Below are positions 5,065-10,048 of a stretch of 10,048 nt of DNA, piece by piece. Made by a program: the position numbers and the translations under genes. Below the pieces are notes generated by a model that was not told the origin of the DNA, did no database searches, and saw only the letters and a list, made by a program, of their open reading frames with translations. The DNA lies in the NCBI GenBank assembly GCA_016844545.1, contig JAENJC010000028.1, positions 1-10,048 on the forward strand, given 5' to 3'. The stretch comes from Deltaproteobacteria bacterium. Lineage in GTDB: Bacteria; Desulfobacterota; JAENJC01. How positions within the stretch are numbered: position 1 is the first letter of the stretch; each line of letters starts with the position of its first letter.

Positions 5065-5913
5065 CTAAATCACATCCGCAAAATAGCGCTCAACAGAGCG
5101 GAAATAGAACATCCCGCCGACAAAGACAGCAAATCCAACTGCGGTTGATATGCCAAGAGATATCCAGGGGATCGGCATATGACCGAGCACAGCTGGCCGG
5201 AAGGCCTCTATCACCCCTCCCATTGGGTTTAACATAAGCAGCCAGCCGTATTTATCGCCTATGAGACTTGTCGGGTATATCACCGGGGTTGCGAACATCC
5301 ATATCTGGACCAGAAAGGGGATTGCATACTGAACATCCCTGTATTTAACATTTAGTGCGGAAAACCAGAGGCCGAATCCAAGGGCATTCATCATGGTAAT
5401 AATTATCAAAAAAGGGACAAGCAGGATTCCGGCGCTTAGATTAATGCTGTAGTAAACCATCATAAATCCGAGCAATACTGATGCAATAAGGAAATCCAGA
5501 AGGGCGGCAATTGCGGTGCTTGCGGGGATGATAAGTCTTGGGAAATATATCTTGGATATAAGATTTGAACCGCCAACAACGCTGTTTGTAGATTGACCCA
5601 GGACCGTTGCAAAGTAGTTCCAGGGGAGAAGACCTATATACACAAAGACAGGGTACGGAGTGCCGTCGGAAGGCATTCCCGCGAACCTCCCGAAGAGAAC
5701 GGAAAATATGAGCATGGCCAGTAACGGCTGTATTATTGCCCATATAACCCCGATGGCAGTCTGCTTATATTTAACCTTTACATCACGCCAGGCAAGGAAA
5801 TAAAGTAGCTCCCGAAACTTCCATATCTCCCGGAAATTGACAGGTATCCAGCCCTTTTTTGGCTCTATTATAAGGATGTCAGGCATATATTTATCCTTGA
5901 AATACTGGTCCAC
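5065..5913 (-). CDS. wzm: O-antigen/polysaccharide ABC exporter permease
   Basis: 282 residues, the full length for the family (ABC-2 type permease, Wzm/KpsM-like). It forms the inner-membrane channel for lipid-linked polysaccharide and pairs with Wzt. Seen: an amphipathic N-terminal part with ELLYFLAWRDVKVKYKQT (35-52), the family motif KYKQTAIGVIWAIIQP (48-63), about six hydrophobic segments (54-74, 85-107, 132-153, 161-186, 196-215, 253-272), LNPM at 228-231 and the classic tail VERYFADVI. The start is GTG at 5913, sharing its first base with the TAG stop of the regulator gene (TAGTG), so the two are coupled. Wzt should follow directly, but an ORF6N gene and a wzt stub do. Export function then depends on the distant wzt at the left edge or on another copy elsewhere. 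Confidence 0.93.
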   Translation of the reverse strand: MDQYFKDKYMPDILIIEPKKGWIPVNFREIWKFRELLYFLAWRDVKVKYKQTAIGVIWAIIQPLLAMLIFSVLFGRFAGMPSDGTPYPVFVYIGLLPWNYFATVLGQSTNSVVGGSNLISKIYFPRLIIPASTAIAALLDFLIASVLLGFMMVYYSINLSAGILLVPFLIIITMMNALGFGLWFSALNVKYRDVQYAIPFLVQIWMFATPVIYPTSLIGDKYGWLLMLNPMGGVIEAFRPAVLGHMPIPWISLGISTAVGFAVFVGGMFYFRSVERYFADVI

Positions 5914-6515
5914 TAACTTCTCGGCAATATCTTCTCAGCCGGAACACCGATATTCAACAGCCCGGTGCGCAGATCTTCCCCCTTTGAAAAACTGGTTATA
6001 AGAACACGGTCAAAGGTCATATCTCTCAAATCGGACAGCGGCCTCACGCTGTGGCTGAAGAAGCTTTTATTACTCTTCTCCTTATCGACTACCGCGACAA
6101 GTTCAATATCGAACTCCTGAAGGGTTATATAGGCGATCTCGGCCACTTCATCTGCGCCGCAGAATGCGATCTTTTTTACGTTATACCTGTTCAGACTGTG
6201 AAACAAGGTCTGGAAGTCCTGTCTGGCGATCCTGTACAGGTTGTTGAAATTGTGGAGATGCTGGAAGGCAAGGCGACTCTTTTCAATAAAACCCTTCGGC
6301 GTAATTAAATAGGCGTACCTCTTTGGCGGGATGTCGGCAATCGTTATATACCCCTTCAACGCCAGGTTTTTTATATACGAGTTTACGAGACCAAGTGCTA
6401 TTCCTAGCCTCTTGCTCAGGTCCCTCTGCGTCACCTCTCCGTTTCTTGAAAGCTCGTCAAGCAGGAGGAGGGAGGTGTATGAATCTTTAAAGTCGCGCTC
6501 AATTCCTTTGTTCAT
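5913..6515 (-). CDS. Winged-helix regulator with C-terminal Rossmann-like domain, upstream of wzm
   Basis: 200 residues. Residues 14-78 form a winged helix (TQRDLSKRLGIALGLVNSYIKNLALKGYI, with the wing around 60-73). Residues 113-198 look like a CoA-binding/Rossmann-type domain: KKIAFCGADEVAEIAY (114-129), then FDIELVAVVDKE and LPLSD-like spacing up to DRVLITSF. Proteins of this design sit at the head of polysaccharide clusters and are thought to control them; the ligand is unknown. ATG at 6515 is the most upstream possible start: an in-frame TAG lies 12-14 bases before it. It lacks a Shine-Dalgarno sequence, and the promoter at 6525-6553 predicts a leader of only a few bases. It is coupled to wzm by a TAGTG overlap. 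Autoregulation through the palindrome at 6509-6525 is inferred. Confidence 0.85.
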   Translation of the reverse strand: MNKGIERDFKDSYTSLLLLDELSRNGEVTQRDLSKRLGIALGLVNSYIKNLALKGYITIADIPPKRYAYLITPKGFIEKSRLAFQHLHNFNNLYRIARQDFQTLFHSLNRYNVKKIAFCGADEVAEIAYITLQEFDIELVAVVDKEKSNKSFFSHSVRPLSDLRDMTFDRVLITSFSKGEDLRTGLLNIGVPAEKILPRS

Positions 6516-6525
6516 ATTATGAACA
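6509..6525. promoter_or_regulatory. 17-bp palindrome over the regulator's start: candidate operator
   Basis: TGTTCATATTATGAACA: perfect 8-bp arms around one central base. It overlaps the start codon (6513-6515), the predicted transcription start (about 6518) and the edge of the -10 box (6525-6530). Binding there would block the promoter, which fits autorepression by the winged-helix protein it precedes. This is an inference from position and symmetry. Confidence 0.6.
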
Positions 6526-6553
6526 TGCTAAATTATCAGCCGAAGGTTGTCAA
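6525..6553 (-). promoter_or_regulatory. Promoter of the regulator-wzm operon
   Basis: On the minus strand, TTGACA (6553-6548, a perfect -35), 17 bases, then TAGCAT (6530-6525, 4 of 6 matches to the -10 box). The predicted start is near 6518, three to four bases before the ATG at 6515, implying a leaderless or nearly leaderless message. Confidence 0.7.
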
Positions 6554-6703
6554 GCGCTTTTTTATTTTAAATGACTTTGTTATTCCTGATAAGGTTCTCT
6601 GAGAGGTGAGGTTTATAATGATGAAATCAGGCAGTCTTTATGGTATTCTTTTTATATCAAGTTGCTTTCAAACATTTAATTATTGCCATTTCTGAAAGCT
6701 TAC

Positions 6704-6731
6704 TTGGTATTTATACCCGGATGGGTATTAT
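6704..6731 (+). promoter_or_regulatory. Possible promoter of the DUF486-crcB operon, with an internal inverted repeat
   Basis: TTGGTA (6704-6709) and TATTAT (6726-6731, 5 of 6) are spaced 16 bases apart. Between and partly over them lies ATACCC GGAT GGGTAT (6713-6728), a 6-bp inverted repeat suitable as an operator. A perfect TATAAT at 6614-6619 lies further upstream but has no -35 partner. The predicted start (about 6738) coincides with the first base of the stem-loop at 6738-6763. Confidence 0.4.
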
Positions 6732-6737
6732 GCACGG

Positions 6738-6763
6738 GCATTCAAATGTCTTTATTTGAATGC
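6738..6763 (+). other. Perfect 10-bp stem-loop in the leader of the DUF486-crcB operon
   Basis: GCATTCAAAT, a 6-base loop (GTCTTT), then ATTTGAATGC. The stem is perfect and ends 31 bases before the DUF486 start codon. No run of T follows on either strand, so it is not an ordinary terminator. It would lie at the very 5' end of a message started at about 6738. A fluoride riboswitch was looked for here and not found. Confidence 0.6.
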
Positions 6764-6794
6764 GAATTGGTATTAGGCATTGCGGGTTTGCTAT

Positions 6795-7124
6795 ATGAAA
6801 ACCATAATACTTCTCACTATATCAAACATATTTATGACCATCGCGTGGTACGGCCACCTTAAGTACAAACATACTTCCCTATTCAAGGTGATCGTGATAA
6901 GCTGGCTCATAGCCTTTCTGGAGTATTGTTTCCAGGTCCCTGCCAACAGGATAGGGCATTACCAGTTTTCGGCAGCGCAGTTGAAGACGATACAGGAGGT
7001 CATCACCCTTATCATCTTCTGCGTATTTTCAGTTGTCTACCTCAAGGAAGATTTGAAATGGAACTATCTCGTCGGATTTGCAATGATTATTGGAGCGACA
7101 TTCTTTATATTCAAGGAGTGGTAA
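6795..7124 (+). CDS. DUF486 (DMT-superfamily-like) small membrane protein
   Basis: 109 residues with about four hydrophobic segments (4-18, 32-48, 66-83, 91-106), typical of the DUF486 family, which is distantly related to small drug/metabolite transporters. Conserved stretches are visible: FLEYCFQVPANRIG (41-54) and QLKTIQEVITL (62-72). No substrate is known. ATG at 6795 is chosen over an in-frame TTG at 6780 because family members begin close to the first helix and nothing marks the TTG as a start; the ribosome site is weak either way. The stop lies three bases before crcB, so the two form an operon, which hints at a shared stress or ion response, though this is inference. Confidence 0.85.
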   Translation: MKTIILLTISNIFMTIAWYGHLKYKHTSLFKVIVISWLIAFLEYCFQVPANRIGHYQFSAAQLKTIQEVITLIIFCVFSVVYLKEDLKWNYLVGFAMIIGATFFIFKEW

Positions 7125-7127
7125 TCC

Positions 7128-7508
7128 ATGATTAATATTCTTCTTGTAGGAGCAGGCGGCTTTATAGGGTCAGTATTCCGCTACATCTGCGGCAAGACAG
7201 TTCATACCATCGTTCAGCAATACCCGTGGTTTCCTTTCGGGACACTGACTGTCAACGTCATAGGATGCCTTGTTATAGGGTTCCTTGCCGGTCTTTCTGA
7301 AACGAGACACCTCTTTTCCCCGGAGGCCCGCTTGTTTGTCTTTGTCGGGGTTTTAGGCGGATTTACGACCTTTTCATCCTTTGGGTATGAGACATTTATA
7401 TTGGCCAGAGATGTCCAGTTTTCTGCTGCATTGGCTAATGTAGGACTTCAGCTGGTTATCGGGCTTGGAGCTGTGTGGTTGGGGAATATCCTGTCCCGTA
7501 TGGTATGA
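7128..7508 (+). CDS. crcB: CrcB/Fluc fluoride ion channel
   Basis: 126 residues, a complete Fluc protein with four transmembrane helices. It lets fluoride leave the cytoplasm and works as an antiparallel dimer in the inner membrane. Key elements are visible: GAGGFIGSVFRY (8-19), FGTLTVNVIGC (37-47) with the conserved N43, and GGFTTFSSF (77-85), which carries the TM3 break and the phenylalanines F82 and F85 of the fluoride path. AAGGAG at 7113-7118 lies nine bases before the ATG. Many bacteria place crcB under a fluoride riboswitch; none was recognised upstream. A single-gene homodimer is expected, since no second crcB copy is adjacent. The stop is 2 bp from the stop of cbiO on the other strand. 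Confidence 0.95.
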   Translation: MINILLVGAGGFIGSVFRYICGKTVHTIVQQYPWFPFGTLTVNVIGCLVIGFLAGLSETRHLFSPEARLFVFVGVLGGFTTFSSFGYETFILARDVQFSAALANVGLQLVIGLGAVWLGNILSRMV

Positions 7509-7510
7509 GG

Positions 7511-8335
7511 TCAAACCCTTTCCTTGTGCTCGTGCATCTCGTGATGGGGATGGCAGTGGGCATGACAGTGTTCGTCCCGTTTTTCGTCATGGTCATGGGT
7601 ATGAAAGTGGGTAAATCTGATAGAGTGGGGGACCTCAAGGCCATGCCTTAACATTAAGTCTTCCTTTCCAAGAATCTCCCTTATATCTCCATCTGCCACA
7701 ACCGTTCCCCTGTCCATTACAACCACCCTCTTGCAAAGCTCCAGGGCCATCTCAAGGTCATGGGTGGCTATGATCTGAGTAATCTCAAAACTGTTGAGCA
7801 GGTTTATCAACTCCCTTCTGCTCCTTGGATCCAGGGAACTGGATGGCTCATCAAGCACCAGTATTTCAGGGGACATTGACAGCACGGAGGCTATGCAGAC
7901 CCTCCTCTTTTCCCCGAAACTCATCCTGTGGGGAAGCCTCTCTTCAAAACCGGCTAAACCGACCTTTTCCAGTGCCTCGCTAACCCTTGTATTTACATCC
8001 TCTTCGGAAAGTCCCATGTTTATCGGGCCAAATGCCACGTCGTCGAACACTGTAGGTGAAAAGAGCTGGTGATCGGGGTCTTGAAAAACTACTCCTACCT
8101 TCTGTCTTATCTTCGGGAGGTTCCCCTTTTCCATAGGCATCCCCATAACCTTTAGATGTCCGACACCGTTCAATATCCCATTCAGATGAAGGATAAGTGT
8201 CGATTTTCCTGCACCATTAGGACCGACCAGTGCTATCCTCTCACCCCTTGATATCGACAGGTTAATATTATCCAGGGCCTTGTTTCCGGTAGGGTAAAGG
8301 TATGTAAGGTCCGTTATTTCTATAGCAATTTCCAC
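7511..8335 (-). CDS. cbiO: Cobalt/nickel ECF transporter ATPase with histidine-rich tail
   Basis: 274 residues; energy-providing ATPase of a group I ECF importer. Motifs: Walker A GPNGAGKST (38-46), Q-loop Q85 in FQDPDHQLF, signature SFGEKRR (139-145, the SFGE variant of LSGGQ), Walker B LVLDEP (159-164) with D-loop SLDP, and switch H192 in ATHD. After the ATPase core comes an unusual tail: 12 histidines and two cysteines between residues 243 and 270, which probably bind nickel or cobalt. The start is GTG at 8335, overlapping the end of cbiQ by 16 bases; no ATG is available nearby. Nickel is my first guess for the substrate because no cobalamin genes are near and such tails are known for nickel proteins, but cobalt is possible. 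Confidence 0.92.
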   Translation of the reverse strand: MEIAIEITDLTYLYPTGNKALDNINLSISRGERIALVGPNGAGKSTLILHLNGILNGVGHLKVMGMPMEKGNLPKIRQKVGVVFQDPDHQLFSPTVFDDVAFGPINMGLSEEDVNTRVSEALEKVGLAGFEERLPHRMSFGEKRRVCIASVLSMSPEILVLDEPSSSLDPRSRRELINLLNSFEITQIIATHDLEMALELCKRVVVMDRGTVVADGDIREILGKEDLMLRHGLEVPHSIRFTHFHTHDHDEKRDEHCHAHCHPHHEMHEHKERV

Positions 8336-9042
8336 GATATTAACCCCGCGCCTAAAAGATATATTATAGATATCGTAACAAATATAATATCTGCCATTGT
8401 GATTGCCTGTATCCCCAGAGTCCTTATATTGCCTTCATACCCCCTGGCAACCATGGCTGAATATACCCTGTCCCCCCGCTCGTAGCTGTGCAGAAAAAGA
8501 GTCCCGACGCTGTGGCCTATGGCCTTCCACTGCCAGAGCTTATTCCCACCAAAGTTACGGGACTCCCTGGCTATCTTTATGTGGCCGTATTCGTCCGCAA
8601 TTATAAAGAGGTAACGGTATACGAAGGAGATCATAGACACAATGATCTTAGGCATCTTTAGCCCTTCAAGGCCTTTAAGGAGATATGAAAACCTGGTTGT
8701 TGATACGAGGATTATCACGGAAAGGACAGAAAAAAATGCCTTAAGGAAAGCCGCTACGGCCGCCTGACTCCCTTTTGAAAATCCGAGCACTAAGGATGCG
8801 AAAAGAAAAAAAGGGAGTGCGGGAAGCATCCTTCTCAGTAGGACCTTTGGAGAAAGTCTTGATATGGCCGCCAGGAAGACAACAAGCAGGGAAAAAGGTA
8901 TTACCCTTAGTGGTCTGTCATTGACTGAAACGGCCATGATGACGACGAAGGCAAGCGTAACGATAATCTTTCCTCTGGCGTCAAGCCTCTGGTATGGCGC
9001 ATCTATATTGCTGTAACTGTCTATGTAAGTCGGGTCGAACAT
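8320..9042 (-). CDS. cbiQ: Cobalt/nickel ECF transporter transmembrane coupling subunit
   Basis: 240 residues; the T-component that couples ATP hydrolysis by CbiO to substrate release from CbiM. Seen: an N-terminal DARGKIIVTLAF (21-32), about five to six hydrophobic segments, and the two coupling-helix motifs of the family with Ala-Arg pairs, ARESRNFGG (158-166) and AMVARGYEG (196-204), which dock onto the ATPase. ATG at 9042 follows the cbiM stop directly (TAAATG) with AGGAAAG just before it inside cbiM. The downstream overlap with cbiO supports one transcript. Length is normal for CbiQ/NikQ. Confidence 0.92.
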   Translation of the reverse strand: MFDPTYIDSYSNIDAPYQRLDARGKIIVTLAFVVIMAVSVNDRPLRVIPFSLLVVFLAAISRLSPKVLLRRMLPALPFFLFASLVLGFSKGSQAAVAAFLKAFFSVLSVIILVSTTRFSYLLKGLEGLKMPKIIVSMISFVYRYLFIIADEYGHIKIARESRNFGGNKLWQWKAIGHSVGTLFLHSYERGDRVYSAMVARGYEGNIRTLGIQAITMADIIFVTISIIYLLGAGLISWKLL

Positions 9043-9969
9043 TTATATCTTTCCTTTCCTGTGCAGTAACTTTATTATCATATACGCAAGTCCAAATATT
9101 ACCAACACCCCCACAGCCCCAGCCATTGAAGCAGAAATGCCTCCGCTCAGGCCCGGTATCTGATAATCAGGAAGTGGAGATGTGACTTTGGGTGTCCCTC
9201 TTTCCAGGAATCCGAGGCTTTCCGCAACCCTCTCCAGCCCATCTGGGAATTCGGAGGCAAATGGAGCGATAAAGACTGCCACTGACATGGAAACAGCTAA
9301 TAATATCCAGGGAATCGGCCTCCGTTGGACCTTCCTTTCCTCAACTGTCTGAACCCCGTAAAACACCTCTTTGCTTACCCCGCTTATCAACCCAAGGGCG
9401 GCAATGGTTATGGCGCCTTCGCCAATCCCTATTATTGCATGAACTCCGGTCATAGCAGGAAGGGAAACAGCTATAGGAATTACCCCTGAGATAGAAAGCT
9501 CTGCAGCCGCTATCCCTGCTGCTGTAACTACGGAAAACCATGAGGCTGTAAATACTGCAAAATTAAGGTTCCCTGTTACCCTGTTCAGGCCTTTAAAAGT
9601 GAGGTAACCAAGGCCTGCGCCTACTATCCCCATGTTAAAGATATTTGCTCCGAGGGCCGTTATCCCTCCATCCTGGAAGAGCAATGCCTGAATGATAAGG
9701 ACTGTTGATATCATAAGAAGTGCGGCAAAAGGGCCCATAATAGTTGCTATCAATACCCCCCCCATGAGATGCCCGGAAGTACCGCCGCCAACAGGAAAGT
9801 TCACCATCTGGGCCGCAAATACGAAGGCAGCAATGACCCCCATCAGAGGAACCTTCTTTTCATCAAGGTTCTTCGAGACCTTTTTTGAGGCATACGCAAC
9901 AGCAGCAGCCGAGACTGCTGTCAGTGGCACCCAGACCTTTGGTTCAAGAAATCCATCTGGTATGTGCAT
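9043..9969 (-). CDS. cbiM: Cobalt/nickel ECF substrate-binding membrane protein CbiM/NikM with C-terminal PDGLE region
   Basis: 308 residues. The N-terminus MHIPDGF is the signature of CbiM/NikM: the free N-terminal Met and His2, with His67 (in GTSGHL, 64-68), coordinate the metal. For that reason the start is ATG at 9969 and not the ATG 36 bases upstream; a GGAG at 9979-9982 supports it. Other landmarks are MVNFPVGGG (55-63), ALGANIFNMG (105-114) and H177-E184. Residues about 218-308 form a second part with FASEFPDGLERVAESLGF (237-254), the PDGLE motif, flanked by two hydrophobic segments (220-236, 283-300). This fused part probably takes the place of the separate CbiN/NikN subunit. It is first in the operon; its promoter is near or past the right edge. 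Confidence 0.93.
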   Translation of the reverse strand: MHIPDGFLEPKVWVPLTAVSAAAVAYASKKVSKNLDEKKVPLMGVIAAFVFAAQMVNFPVGGGTSGHLMGGVLIATIMGPFAALLMISTVLIIQALLFQDGGITALGANIFNMGIVGAGLGYLTFKGLNRVTGNLNFAVFTASWFSVVTAAGIAAAELSISGVIPIAVSLPAMTGVHAIIGIGEGAITIAALGLISGVSKEVFYGVQTVEERKVQRRPIPWILLAVSMSVAVFIAPFASEFPDGLERVAESLGFLERGTPKVTSPLPDYQIPGLSGGISASMAGAVGVLVIFGLAYMIIKLLHRKGKI

Positions 9970-9994
9970 AGAACCTTTCTCCGAAATGCAAAGG

Positions 9995-10022
9995 TCAAAC
10001 TGCAAAATTCAAACTGCAAAAT
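9995..10022. repeat. Two tandem copies of a 14-bp repeat upstream of cbiM
   Basis: TCAAACTGCAAAAT occurs exactly at 9995-10008 and 10009-10022, with a looser relative (AATGCAAAGGTCAAAC) just before it. It lies 26-53 bases upstream of the cbiM start, where a metal-responsive regulator could bind, but similar low-complexity TTTGCAGTTTGAA tracts are common between genes in environmental genomes. No convincing promoter was seen between it and cbiM. Confidence 0.7.
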
Positions 10023-10048
10023 AAGATTAACCTTTATTTTGAGCTTTG

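Noticed and set aside
1..6515. Insertion sequence or integrase responsible for the modules
   Set aside because: No transposase, integrase or terminal inverted repeats with target duplications were found; the modules are bounded only by gene fragments and short repeats.
2510..6664. 13-base match TTATATCAAGTTG at about 2510-2522 and 6652-6664
   Set aside because: Too short and AT-rich to claim a shared element from two copies, though a genome-wide count would be worthwhile.
6618..6695. A 25-codon reading frame (MMKSGSLYG...) preceded by a GAGGTGAGG-like site
   Set aside because: Very short, no recognisable features, and the ATG overlaps a TATAAT. It could be real, but nothing beyond a ribosome-like site supports it.
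6600..6794. Fluoride (crcB) riboswitch upstream of the DUF486-crcB operon
   Set aside because: The conserved GATGG and CTGATG core segments and the pseudoknot-forming strands are not recognisable; only an unrelated hairpin is present.
9970..10005. 12-residue extension of CbiM from the ATG at 10005
   Set aside because: CbiM/NikM needs a free N-terminal Met-His for metal binding; the extension is read from repeat sequence, and the GGAG site serves the ATG at 9969.

Overview
The window looks like a piece of chromosome from an environmental, probably anaerobic, Gram-negative bacterium. It carries an ABC-type O-antigen/capsule export locus (wzm/wzt), which implies an outer membrane with lipopolysaccharide. 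Base composition is moderate, genes are tightly packed, and the gaps hold short CACAGAT / CACGGA / CACAGAGACGCGGAG type repeats that I know from many uncultured-lineage genomes. I cannot name a phylum from this sequence. No rRNA, tRNA, transposase or CRISPR array was seen.

Layout. Positions 1-6515 are all read on the minus strand, so the operon runs from high to low coordinates. It begins with a winged-helix regulator (5913-6515), followed by the O-antigen permease wzm (5065-5913). The ATPase wzt would normally follow at once, but the copy that may be intact only starts at 252 and leaves the window at position 1. The roughly 4.8 kb between them is a stack of accessory modules. In transcription order these are an ORF6N-domain gene, a wzt 5' stub, an AlbA/Schlafen-type ATP-binding protein, a second wzt stub, a BrnT-like toxin with a CopG-type antitoxin, a GxxExxY gene remnant, a third wzt stub, the remnant of another toxin-antitoxin pair, a wzm 3' stub, an MNT nucleotidyltransferase/HEPN pair, and finally wzt. 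All four wzt starts follow a member of the same short repeat family. All four share the same 5' boundary, while the three stubs end at different points. This is the most unusual part of the window.

Positions 6516-6794 are a divergent intergenic region. On the minus side there is a near-consensus promoter, with a 17-bp palindrome covering its -10 box, the predicted transcription start and the regulator's start codon. On the plus side there is a possible promoter followed by a perfect 10-bp stem-loop. Downstream on the plus strand are a DUF486 small membrane protein (6795-7124) and the fluoride channel CrcB (7128-7508).

Positions 7511-9969 (minus) hold a complete cobalt/nickel ECF-type importer operon, cbiM-cbiQ-cbiO. 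CbiM has a C-terminal PDGLE region that probably replaces CbiN/NikN, and CbiO has a histidine-rich tail, which suggests nickel or cobalt. It ends tail-to-tail with crcB, 2 bp apart. The promoter of this operon lies at or beyond the right edge.

How the parts fit: Wzm and Wzt together would export a polysaccharide, and the wHTH protein probably regulates that operon. The genes between them are toxin-antitoxin or phage-related accessory genes with no obvious part in polysaccharide export. I infer that the wzm-wzt gap is a recombination or insertion hotspot that has taken in cargo several times, leaving a truncated wzt start each time.
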